Origin: an uncultured Dorea sp.
GTDB lineage: Bacteria; Bacillota; Clostridia; Lachnospirales; Lachnospiraceae
Reading direction: 5' to 3'
Assembly: GCA_934307335.1 (NCBI GenBank)
Contig: CAKRCL010000051.1
Span: forward strand, 1 to 12,441
Length of the DNA: 12,441 nucleotides
Positions 1 through 7,210 of this stretch are shown piece after piece. The translations under genes and the position numbers were made by a program. Position 1 is the first letter of the stretch. The number at the start of each line of letters is the position of its first letter. A model generated the notes under the pieces. The model had not been told where the DNA came from, searched no databases, and saw nothing but the letters and a program-made list of their open reading frames with translations.

Positions 1-75
1 GGGACTTGAACCCGTACGCAAGCAATATGCACAAGATCCTTAGTCTTGCTCGTCTGCCAGTTCCGACACTTCCGC
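1..75 (-). tRNA. tRNA-Leu (anticodon AAG), 3' end outside the window
   Basis: Read on the minus strand, the sequence begins with acceptor strand GCGGAAG, then TG, a D-arm with the TGG motif and a 3-bp TCG/CGA stem. The anticodon stem is CAAGA/TCTTG around loop CTAAGGA, so the anticodon is AAG (plus positions 39-41). A long variable arm follows, then a T-loop reading TTCAAGT. The long variable arm plus AAG assigns leucine, reading CUU and, after A34-to-inosine deamination, CUC. The last bases of the T-stem, the 3' acceptor strand and the CCA lie beyond position 1, so pairing of the acceptor stem cannot be verified here. Confidence 0.93.
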
Positions 76-103
76 ATAAATGGCTTTTCTCGATTGCCCG
101 AAA

Positions 104-135
104 ATTATAATACTACATTCCATTCAAAAAAGCAA
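104..135 (-). promoter_or_regulatory. Candidate promoter of the tRNA-Leu gene
   Basis: On the minus strand a TATTAT/TATAAT -10 region (plus 104-112) lies about 30 bases upstream of the tRNA 5' end. A weak -35, TTGCTT (plus 130-135), is 17 bases from TATTAT. The flanking 76-172 stretch is very AT-rich, holds no gene and shows no terminator hairpin after the DUF5662 gene, so read-through from that operon into the tRNA is also possible. Confidence 0.5.
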
Positions 136-172
136 CAATAATTTTCATATTTTTTACAACTTTTTAATTTTT

Positions 173-727
173 TTATTTTACTTTATATTTTTGATTTTTC
201 AGTACAGATTTTCTGATGTAAAAAAATGTGTTTTCTTCTCCTTCTTCCGCAAGCATTTTTAAAAGTCTATGAAGAAGTTCTGCCGTATCCGGATGAATCA
301 TCTTCCCAAGTCTTGCAGCACCTTTTTCATAGTACTCCAACGGTGCCTGATCTGTATACTGATCTTTCATATAATTTTTTGATGCTGCCACACGGTCAAC
401 AAACATCTCCACGACATATCTAACCGGCATCTTCATTCCAATAATTCCTTCTTCCGGATTGACACTATAATCCAGCCAGTACTCATAATGATGTCGGTTA
501 CGACCTTTATGATGAAGCCATGCTGAAGAATATCCTTTCATTTCACGCTCTGCATTATTGGGACTTCGTGTCCCCTGATAGAATTTACATCCAACAAAAA
601 ATTCTGTCGGTGAATACTTGGAAAGATCATGTAAAAGTCCCTGTCTGTACAAGCCAGCCTTAAAACAGCCTTTGCACACAAGCCACTTGTGATGATTAAT
701 TGTCTTTAAATGCTGCCATGCTTTCAT
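173..727 (-). CDS. DUF5662 family protein (function unknown)
   Basis: A 184-residue soluble protein resembling the uncharacterised DUF5662 family of Firmicutes. It is rich in histidines placed like metal ligands: His33-Asp34 in a GLLHDLSKYSP segment, His72-His73, His79-His80 followed by YEYW, and Asp111. This pattern suggests an HD-like metal-dependent hydrolase fold, but that is inference and no substrate can be named. No signal peptide or membrane segment is visible. The ATG overlaps the stop of the upstream GH13-like gene by 4 bases (ATGA), so the two are probably translationally coupled. It is the last gene of a three-gene operon with a sugar-binding lipoprotein and an inactive-looking GlgX homologue. 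The C-terminal tail is lysine-rich. Confidence 0.85.
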   Translation of the reverse strand: MKAWQHLKTINHHKWLVCKGCFKAGLYRQGLLHDLSKYSPTEFFVGCKFYQGTRSPNNAEREMKGYSSAWLHHKGRNRHHYEYWLDYSVNPEEGIIGMKMPVRYVVEMFVDRVAASKNYMKDQYTDQAPLEYYEKGAARLGKMIHPDTAELLHRLLKMLAEEGEENTFFYIRKSVLKNQKYKVK

Positions 728-2421
728 AAATCTCTCCCCTCTGCCAGTACAACGATTTCCCGTTCACACAGCTCTATTTCTCTCTGATTTTCCAGCAGTA
801 TAGGATTTTTCAAAACACCTTCCTTTGTCGAAGCAATACGGTACCATTTTTTTCCCTTCTTAAGTACCGGCAAAGCAAATTCATGCTCAAGCCAGTGCAT
901 GTTATATGCCACAAAACAAGCTGGTTCCTGCTCTTGCTGGCTACTGTAATAAATCCCTATTTGTCTGCTCGCTATTTCTGTCGGTGCTCTCCATGCCATC
1001 TCACCATGATAAGAAACATCCGGAATTCCACATCCACTTCTATCCATGCCAAGAAGTTCCTGCTTCTGATGCAAAACTTTATATTTTTTTCGAAGTTCAA
1101 TCAATTGCTTTACAAATTGATAGAGTTCCTGTTCTTTTATACGATTTCTCCAATTCAACCAGCCAATTGGATTATCCTGACAATAAACATTATTATTACC
1201 TTTCTGAGAATTAGCAAATTCATCACCTGCAAGCATACATGGAACCCCTTGAGACAACATCAATAAAAACCATGCATTTTTTGTCTGATTCTTTCGAAGC
1301 TCCAGAACAGCCTTCTTTCTGGTCACTCCTTCTGCACCGCAATTCCAACTGTAATTGTAATCTGGCCCATCCTGATTATTCTCTCCATTGCCCTCATTAT
1401 GCTTTCCATCATATGAGACCAGATCTTTCAATGTAAATCCCGTATGTGTTGTTATGCAATTATATCTACCATCCAGGTCATTTCTTTTTTTTGTCTGGTT
1501 CATGACTGCTGCCACCATGCCTTCATCTCCTTTTAGGAAACGACGCATAATATTCTGGAATTCATCATCATGCTTCAAAATTCTCGTCTTTGCAAGAATC
1601 GGATCTTTTAAAATGGAGTCCATCGGCACATTGTATGGATTCAGCACAAACCCATCTATATGATATTCCATCACATAATGTCTCAGACAATCTGTCACCA
1701 GCATACCTGGAATCCCTTCTTCAAATGGCATTTCAAGAACAACTTCTATTCCTGCTCTATGACAATGCTTCACAAGATCCTTCAGACCTTTCACTCCATC
1801 TCCATTTTCAGAATAAGCACTTTTTGGTGCAAAATAATATCCCGATCCATATCCCCAGTAATTCACTCTTATTCCGGATTCTTCAAATTCATAAACCGGC
1901 ATACATTGAATCTGATTAATTCCAAGCTCTTTCAGATAAGGAATCTTTTCTATCACACCTTGAAATGTTCCTTTATTTTTGACTTTTGAATAAGGATCTT
2001 TTGTAAATCCACGGACATGTAACGAATACGCAATCAGTTCCTCTTGTGATATTTCCGGTTTTTCATCATTCTCCCAGTCATATCGATCTTCATAAAAGAT
2101 ACCCCGTATCTTTTCGTCTTCAACTGCATTTCCAAGCCATTTTTCTTTTCCTGCCAGAGCCTTTGCATAAGGATCCGTCACTATCTTCCCATCAATCTCA
2201 TAGTTATATTCATAAGCCTCATCTGCAAGTTCCTCCAGTGCCATATACCAGACTGATCCGATATGCACAGAAAAAGCATAAGAAGCCAGTAAACTGGCTT
2301 CTCCTTTCCGATAGAGCAGAAGCTTACATGTCTTCCCTTTCGGGACTTCCATGGCAAAATTCGCCCTTCCATTTTTATATGTCACACCCAAAGGTAATGG
2401 GCTGCCCTGAACCTTCTTCAT
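724..2421 (-). CDS. GlgX/pullulanase-like GH13 family protein, predicted catalytically inactive
   Basis: A 565-residue cytoplasmic protein of the glycogen-debranching/isoamylase group. The N-terminal ~100 residues look like a CBM48 module; the TIM-barrel part begins near residue 130 with a YSLHVRGFT strand. GlgX-type sequence is well kept at NYWGYGSGYYFAP (about 187-199), KHNEGNGENNQDG (340-352), SWNCGAEG (358-365) and AGDEFANSQKGNNNVYCQDN (398-417). The catalytic sites are not kept. The region I motif (usually DxxxNH) reads EMPFEE at 230-235. The region II nucleophile Asp is Asn261 in GFVLN. The segment that should carry the acid/base Glu before the EWND-like motif is deleted. The region IV HD reads His326-Thr327. 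It is also shorter than typical GlgX (about 650-700). The gene starts 18 bases after the binding-lipoprotein gene, behind a purine-rich ribosome site. A carbohydrate-binding or regulatory role is inferred. Confidence 0.85.
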   Translation of the reverse strand: MKKVQGSPLPLGVTYKNGRANFAMEVPKGKTCKLLLYRKGEASLLASYAFSVHIGSVWYMALEELADEAYEYNYEIDGKIVTDPYAKALAGKEKWLGNAVEDEKIRGIFYEDRYDWENDEKPEISQEELIAYSLHVRGFTKDPYSKVKNKGTFQGVIEKIPYLKELGINQIQCMPVYEFEESGIRVNYWGYGSGYYFAPKSAYSENGDGVKGLKDLVKHCHRAGIEVVLEMPFEEGIPGMLVTDCLRHYVMEYHIDGFVLNPYNVPMDSILKDPILAKTRILKHDDEFQNIMRRFLKGDEGMVAAVMNQTKKRNDLDGRYNCITTHTGFTLKDLVSYDGKHNEGNGENNQDGPDYNYSWNCGAEGVTRKKAVLELRKNQTKNAWFLLMLSQGVPCMLAGDEFANSQKGNNNVYCQDNPIGWLNWRNRIKEQELYQFVKQLIELRKKYKVLHQKQELLGMDRSGCGIPDVSYHGEMAWRAPTEIASRQIGIYYSSQQEQEPACFVAYNMHWLEHEFALPVLKKGKKWYRIASTKEGVLKNPILLENQREIELCEREIVVLAEGRDL

Positions 2422-2439
2422 GCTCTTTCCTTTCCGCTA

Positions 2440-3447
2440 TTATTGCCAACCATCTACTCCGTACATATCTACATTGTCCTGATTGATCATGAACACATCT
2501 TCTTTGATCTCTTTTTCGTAATCTTTTCCTTTTAAAATATTAATAACAATATTCGCCGCATCTTTTCCCATACCAATTGGGGACTGTGCTACTGTTCCTG
2601 CAATCTGGTTCTCTGTCTTTTTCAGTTCTTTCTTTATATCCGGCGATCCATCCACTCCATAGATCAATATCTGACTCTGTTCTGCCACATTCAATGCCGT
2701 CTTAGCTCCGACTGCCATCTGATCATTTCCACACATAATCGCAACGATATCCGAATGCTCACTCAGAATCTTCTGAGCCGCTTCCAGCGACTTTTGAAAT
2801 TCGCCACTTGTATCTTCTCTTGCGACAATTTCAAATCCATTCTCTGCTTTCGCAAGTGTCTCTTCAAATCCGGAAATTCTATCATTCACAGAGTTTTGAG
2901 TCGGGCATTCTAATATAGCAACTTTACCACCCTCCGGGCATCTTTTAATCAGATCTTCTCCGCATAATACTCCCGCACTATAGTTATCAGAACCGATATA
3001 TGCATCTACATAATCCATCTCTTTAACTTGAGTGTCAACATTAATGATCTTCACGCCAGCTTCTTTTAAAGCTTCCAAAGACGGCGTAATCTTTTCCCAA
3101 TCTACCGGGCTTAAAATAATTGCCTGAATTCCTTCATCAATCATCTCCTGAATCTGTGTGGCCTGTGTATCCGGATCTGTCTTTGGATCCTTTACGATAA
3201 GTTCACAGTTCTGCCCATTCAATTCTTCTCTGATCGCACTTTCCAAAGTAATAAAATATGGATTTTCCATATCAATTACTGAATAACCAATCCGCCAGAT
3301 TTCCTGCTCATCCTTATTTTTATCTTCTTCATCTTCCTTGGAAGCAGCATTATCTTCCGGTGTTCCTACGTTCTTTTTACATGCAGTAAGCGCAAAAATA
3401 CAAAGTAGCATGATTGATAATATCCGCAATGCACGTTTCTTTTTCAT
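2440..3447 (-). CDS. Sugar-binding lipoprotein, periplasmic-binding-protein type 1 (RbsB-like)
   Basis: A 335-residue extracytoplasmic binding protein. Residues 1-23 form a lipoprotein signal peptide: basic MKKKR, a hydrophobic core, and lipobox LTAC with the lipidated Cys23. A charged, flexible linker runs to about residue 50, then two Rossmann-like lobes of the ribose/galactose-binding type. Residues matching ligand contacts of RbsB-like proteins are present: Asp138 in INVDT, Arg190 in NDR, Asn241-Asp242 in CGNDQMA, Asp266 in YGVDG and Gln288 in VAQSP. A monosaccharide or related polyol ligand is therefore plausible; the exact ligand is unknown. A good AAGGAGG site lies 10 bases before the ATG. 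It is the first gene of an operon with a GlgX-like protein and a DUF5662 protein. No ABC permease or ATPase gene lies within reach, so it either borrows a transporter or acts as a sensor. Confidence 0.88.
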   Translation of the reverse strand: MKKKRALRILSIMLLCIFALTACKKNVGTPEDNAASKEDEEDKNKDEQEIWRIGYSVIDMENPYFITLESAIREELNGQNCELIVKDPKTDPDTQATQIQEMIDEGIQAIILSPVDWEKITPSLEALKEAGVKIINVDTQVKEMDYVDAYIGSDNYSAGVLCGEDLIKRCPEGGKVAILECPTQNSVNDRISGFEETLAKAENGFEIVAREDTSGEFQKSLEAAQKILSEHSDIVAIMCGNDQMAVGAKTALNVAEQSQILIYGVDGSPDIKKELKKTENQIAGTVAQSPIGMGKDAANIVINILKGKDYEKEIKEDVFMINQDNVDMYGVDGWQ

Positions 3448-3493
3448 ATTTATGTATCCTCCTTGTGTAGCATAATCGCTAAACTGTAATTAT

Positions 3494-3512
3494 TTTACAA
3501 CATTTTTGTAAA
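3494..3512. repeat. Short palindrome, operator-like (TTTACAA-N5-TTGTAAA)
   Basis: A perfect 7-bp inverted repeat, arms 3494-3500 and 3506-3512, with spacer CATTT. It sits 47-65 bases upstream of the binding-lipoprotein start codon and overlaps an AT-rich TAAAAT stretch that could be the -10 of that operon. It looks like a repressor site; no regulator is identified. Confidence 0.55.
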
Positions 3513-3532
3513 TTTGGCTACTATCTCTTGCC

Positions 3533-3576
3533 TTTTACATCCTCCTTTGTTACAGTTAATAGGACTGGATGTAAAA
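3533..3576. repeat. 10-bp inverted repeat in the divergent intergenic region
   Basis: Arms TTTTACATCC (3533-3542) and GGATGTAAAA (3567-3576) are perfectly complementary across a 24-base spacer. Four further pairs (TCCT/AGGA) can extend the stem with a 2-base bulge. The element lies between the divergent lipoprotein and DUF1292 genes and shares TTTACA/TGTAAA half-sites with the palindrome at 3494-3512. It could be a DNA operator with two spaced half-sites or a stem-loop in either leader. No clear consensus promoter was found in 3448-3623. Confidence 0.6.
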
Positions 3577-3623
3577 ATATCTTTTTTAACATTCCAGGAT
3601 ATCCATAAAAAAGGAGAATCAAT

Positions 3624-3920
3624 ATGTGCGAACATTGTAATGATGAAGAATTTTATACGGTCACTCTGAACCTCGAAGATGGTGATCTTGAGTGTGGCGT
3701 TATCACTGTATTCGATATGGGAGATCAGGACTACATTGCCCTTTTCCCTTTAGATGAGAATGGGGAACCTGCTTCCGACGATGTCTATCTGTATCGTTAC
3801 AGCGAAGATGGTGAATCTCAGGAGATCGAATATATCGATGATGAAGATGAGTTAAATGCTGCATCAGATCGCTTCGATGAATGGCTGGATGAGCAGGATC
3901 TTTTAGACAGTGACGAGTAA
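3624..3920 (+). CDS. DUF1292 family protein (YrzB-like), small acidic
   Basis: A 98-residue, strongly acidic protein of the DUF1292 family, common in Firmicutes and without an assigned function. Visible family traits are the short strand pattern around FYTVTLNLEDG, the YIALFPLDENGEP core, and the VYLYRYSED segment, followed by a highly acidic Glu/Asp tail. It has no signal peptide or membrane segment and is presumably cytosolic. The ribosome site AAGGAG lies 8 bases before the ATG. It is the only plus-strand gene in the window. It diverges from the lipoprotein operon and converges on the helicase gene, with an 18-base overlap of the two coding ends. In many Clostridia DUF1292 genes sit near ruvX/alaS-type genes; that context is absent here. 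Confidence 0.88.
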   Translation: MCEHCNDEEFYTVTLNLEDGDLECGVITVFDMGDQDYIALFPLDENGEPASDDVYLYRYSEDGESQEIEYIDDEDELNAASDRFDEWLDEQDLLDSDE

Positions 3921-5741
3921 TTCTTCAATAAAACGGGACGGGCTTTTGCTCTTTCCGTTTTTTTCCTTTATATAAGTAATAAATAACTTTTTCTTTGCTC
4001 TAGTCATTGCTACATAAAAAAGTCTGCGTTCTTCTTCCAACTCTTCTGGCGTTTTTGCCTTTTTATATGGGGTCACACCTTCATTGCTTTCTATCACAAA
4101 TACTACATCATATTCCAGACCTTTCGCACCGTGCATAGTCAGACATGTGATACCATCTATCCCCCCATTCTTTTGTCTCTGCGTTTTCAAAGTACATTTG
4201 TACTCTTCCACATGTTCCAGCCATTCCTGTAAAGTTTGAAATTCTTTCGTTCTTTCCTGAAGCTCGTCCATAACTCCCTTCAATTCCGGATACTCCATCT
4301 GGTGTCCAATTGCATATTCTTTCAAAAATTCATCATATCCAATCCCTTTACGGATATACTGAATTGCCGCATATGGGGTCTTCGCACAAATCATCTTCAT
4401 ATCCCACTCTAACTGATCTATTCGATCCTGCATCCAATCCTTATCACAATAGAAACGTCTAAGTGATTCATATGTAACCGGCGTTTCTTCCATACTTTCA
4501 CGACTCAAGTAACGTTTTGGCCGGTTTGCAATTTCAAGAAAATCCCCACGATCATAAATTCCAAGAGCCAGTCGAAAATAGCAGCATATGTCTGTACATA
4601 CAAAATGTTCATACAAATGATGAATCCTCTCTTTCATGGTAAATGGAATCTGATACCGTGTAAATGTCTCTGCCAGTACTCTCGCATCTTCTGCCGTCCG
4701 GTATAATACCGCCATCTGAGTCAATTTCACACCTTTTTTCTCATATTCTCGAATCTGTTCCAAAATATACTGGCTTTCATCTACCGGATCTTTAGCCTCT
4801 TGCACATGAACTGTTTCATCCGCTTCTTGGAATGGCTTTATTTCTTTTTCATATCTGTCTTTATTATGTTCGATGACCCGAAGCGCACCTTTTACAATAT
4901 GTGCTGTAGAGCGATAATTAATATCCAGCAAAATACGTTTTGCATTCGAATAATCTCGCATAAAATCTTTCATAATTCCAGGCTTTGCTCCTCTAAATCC
5001 ATAGACTGACTGGTCATCATCTCCCACTACGAACAAGTTGTTTTCAGGAGCTGATAGCATCTGGATGACCTCATATTGAACCTGGTTTATATCTTGAAAT
5101 TCATCAACCAGAACATAGCGATATTTTTCCTGCCATTTTGCAAGCAAATCTGGTCTTTCGATGAATAATTTTTTACACCAGATCAACATATCTTCAAAAT
5201 CTAATTTTCGATATTTTTTCTTTTCCGCCTCATAAGTTCTGTAAAGTTCCCGAAATTTTGCCTTAGGATACCTTTGGGACTCATAATTTTCAATATCAAT
5301 CCCGTTATTTCCAATATTTCCAATTTCTTCCGAAAGCTCTTGAAGGAAATCCGCTTCCTGAGATTTTTCATTCTGCTCCCAATCCATTTTCTTAAGAATA
5401 TCTTTCAAAAGCTGATTTTTTTCTTCTTCAGAGAGTATATTACTCTGATCCAATCCATAAGCCCACTTTAAGATACCATAAAAAATACCATGAAATGTTC
5501 CAAATGTAACCGGAAGTCTTCTTCCTTCCATTACATACTGGAATCTGCTACGCATCTCACCAGCCGCATACTTTGTAAAGGTAATGACCAGAATTTCTTC
5601 TGGTCTTACCTTATATACTTTTATCAGATATTCAATTCTTTTTGCAATCGTAAGAGTTTTTCCCGATCCGGGACCTGCAAGGACCAGACATGGTCCTTCC
5701 TTATGAGAGACTGCCTCTTTCTGGGCTTTGTTAAGACTCAT
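3903..5741 (-). CDS. UvrD/PcrA-type superfamily 1A ATP-dependent DNA helicase
   Basis: A 612-residue 3'-5' type DNA helicase. The SF1A motifs are present in order: Q motif LNKAQKEAV (3-11), Walker A AGPGSGKT (22-29), motif Ia ITFTKYAAGEM (about 53-63), Walker B DEFQD (213-217), motif III GDDDQSVYGFRGA (240-252), motif IV NYRS (275-278), motif V TMHGAKGLEYD (535-545) and motif VI VAMTRAKKKL (577-586). All residues needed for ATP hydrolysis look intact. It is about 100 residues shorter than standard PcrA/UvrD (roughly 720-750) and lacks their long C-terminal tail, so it is probably a paralogue rather than the main PcrA. The start is supported by AGGGGAG just before the ATG, overlapping the gltX stop. 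It is the last gene of the five-gene operon, 8 bases after gltX. Its 3' end overlaps the convergent DUF1292 gene. Confidence 0.92.
   Translation of the reverse strand: MSLNKAQKEAVSHKEGPCLVLAGPGSGKTLTIAKRIEYLIKVYKVRPEEILVITFTKYAAGEMRSRFQYVMEGRRLPVTFGTFHGIFYGILKWAYGLDQSNILSEEEKNQLLKDILKKMDWEQNEKSQEADFLQELSEEIGNIGNNGIDIENYESQRYPKAKFRELYRTYEAEKKKYRKLDFEDMLIWCKKLFIERPDLLAKWQEKYRYVLVDEFQDINQVQYEVIQMLSAPENNLFVVGDDDQSVYGFRGAKPGIMKDFMRDYSNAKRILLDINYRSTAHIVKGALRVIEHNKDRYEKEIKPFQEADETVHVQEAKDPVDESQYILEQIREYEKKGVKLTQMAVLYRTAEDARVLAETFTRYQIPFTMKERIHHLYEHFVCTDICCYFRLALGIYDRGDFLEIANRPKRYLSRESMEETPVTYESLRRFYCDKDWMQDRIDQLEWDMKMICAKTPYAAIQYIRKGIGYDEFLKEYAIGHQMEYPELKGVMDELQERTKEFQTLQEWLEHVEEYKCTLKTQRQKNGGIDGITCLTMHGAKGLEYDVVFVIESNEGVTPYKKAKTPEELEEERRLFYVAMTRAKKKLFITYIKEKNGKSKSPSRFIEELLVTV
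3930..3964 (+). terminator. Rho-independent terminator of the DUF1292 gene, inside the helicase 3' end
   Basis: Starting 10 bases after the DUF1292 stop, AAAACGG pairs with CCGTTTT (outer stem) and GGGC with GCTC (one G-T wobble) around a TTTT loop. A seven-T run follows at 3958-3964. The whole element is also coding sequence, on the other strand, for the last residues of the UvrD-like helicase (around GKSKSPSR). Confidence 0.75.
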
Positions 5742-5749
5742 AGACTCCC

Positions 5750-7207
5750 CTATCTTTCCAGTAATTCAATACCCTTCTGAATTCTTCTAAGAGATTCCTC
5801 TTTTCCAAGAATCTCCATAATCTCCGTTGCTCCACCTGGGGTATTCTGTTTTCCAGATACAGCTGTACGGACCGGCCACATCACATAACCTGTCTTGAAT
5901 CCCTTTTCATCTACATATGACTTCAGGACTTCAAATAATGCATCATTGCTAAAATCTTCCTGCTCCAAAAGGCGTGGATATACATCCTTTAATACTTCCA
6001 GAGCCTTCTCTTCATTCGTCTTCATCTTTTTATGACAATACATTGCTGTATCATACTCTGGAAGTTCCTCAAAGAAATCAATCTGTTCTTTAATATCCGG
6101 GAACACTTCTATTCTTGTCTTTACAAGTGTTGCAATTTTCTTCAGATCATAATCTTTTGTTACGACTTTCTGAATATATTTCTTTGCTCTTTCATAAAAT
6201 TTATCAAAATCCATAGCTTTCAAGTATTCACCATTCATCCATTTTAACTTCTGAATGTCAAATACTGCAGGAGATTTACTCATATTATGATAATCAAATT
6301 CTTTTACAAGTTCCTCAAGTGAGAAGATTTCCTGATTTCCTGTCGGACACCATCCAAGAAGTGCAACATAGTTGACAACAGCCTCTGTCACAAATCCCTG
6401 CTCAATCAAATCTTCATAAGAAGAATGTCCACTTCTCTTACTTAACTTCTTGTGATTCTCATCTGTGATCAGCGGACAATGTACATAAGTCGGAACATCC
6501 CATCCAAATGCTTCATAAATCTTATTATATTTCGGTGAAGAGGACAGATACTCATTACCACGTACTACATGTGTAATCTCCATCAAATGATCATCAATAA
6601 CATTTGCAAAATTGTATGTCGGATATCCATCGGATTTAATCAAGATCAAATCTTCCAGTTCCTTATTCTCTACTGTGATATCTCCGTAGATTTCATCATG
6701 AAATGTTGTCGTTCCTTCTGTCGGCATATTAAAACGAATTACATATGGCTTTCCTGCCGCAAGATTAGCCTCAACTTCTTCTTTACTAAGTCCAAGACAA
6801 TGCTTGTCATATGCTACGATTTCAGTTCCTTCTTCGGAAACTTTACTCTTTAGGGACTCTAATCTCTCTTTATCACAAAAACAATAATAAGCAGCCCCTT
6901 TGTCAATCAGTTCTTTTGCATATTTCAGATATAATCCGGAAGCATTTCTTTCACTCTGGACATACGGTCCATGGCCCATATCTTTGTCCGGTCCTTCGTC
7001 ATGAATCAGACCAGTTTCTTGCATTGTATGATAAATAATATCAACTGCACCTTCGACATATCGTTCCTGATCTGTATCCTCGATACGAAGCATAAAATCT
7101 CCGTCTTCATGCTTTGCGATCAAATAAGCATATAATGCTGTACGCAGATTACCTACATGCATTCTTCCTGTAGGACTTGGTGCAAATCTAGTTCTTACTT
7201 TAGCCAT
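5750..7207 (-). CDS. gltX: Glutamyl-tRNA synthetase
   Basis: A 485-residue class I aminoacyl-tRNA synthetase that charges tRNA-Glu (and in many Firmicutes also tRNA-Gln, later amidated by GatCAB). The N terminus has the [14 protein letters not shown] segment, whose HVGN (17-20) is the HIGH-type motif. KLSKR at 254-258 is the KMSKS-type motif. A zinc site of the CxC...YxxxC form is visible at Cys109, Cys111, Tyr133 and Cys137. The tRNA-specificity segment [12 protein letters not shown] (215-226) precedes the second ATP motif. The length is normal and ends with an all-helical anticodon-binding domain. The start is supported by AGGAG upstream, lying inside the end of the sirtuin gene; only 3 bases separate the two genes. 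No T-box or own promoter is visible, so it depends on the operon promoter upstream. Confidence 0.97.
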   Translation of the reverse strand: MAKVRTRFAPSPTGRMHVGNLRTALYAYLIAKHEDGDFMLRIEDTDQERYVEGAVDIIYHTMQETGLIHDEGPDKDMGHGPYVQSERNASGLYLKYAKELIDKGAAYYCFCDKERLESLKSKVSEEGTEIVAYDKHCLGLSKEEVEANLAAGKPYVIRFNMPTEGTTTFHDEIYGDITVENKELEDLILIKSDGYPTYNFANVIDDHLMEITHVVRGNEYLSSSPKYNKIYEAFGWDVPTYVHCPLITDENHKKLSKRSGHSSYEDLIEQGFVTEAVVNYVALLGWCPTGNQEIFSLEELVKEFDYHNMSKSPAVFDIQKLKWMNGEYLKAMDFDKFYERAKKYIQKVVTKDYDLKKIATLVKTRIEVFPDIKEQIDFFEELPEYDTAMYCHKKMKTNEEKALEVLKDVYPRLLEQEDFSNDALFEVLKSYVDEKGFKTGYVMWPVRTAVSGKQNTPGGATEIMEILGKEESLRRIQKGIELLER

Positions 7208-7210
7208 TTT

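Noticed and set aside
80..262. A plus-strand open frame near the tRNA.
   Set aside because: It is an AT-rich, low-complexity Phe/Ile frame over the tRNA promoter and the end of the DUF5662 gene, with no ribosome site or family match.
3538..3552. A minus-strand AAGGAGG directly followed by ATG-TAA, looking like a minimal start-stop ORF.
   Set aside because: There is no spacing between the purine run and the ATG, and the match is explained by the inverted-repeat arm; probably chance.
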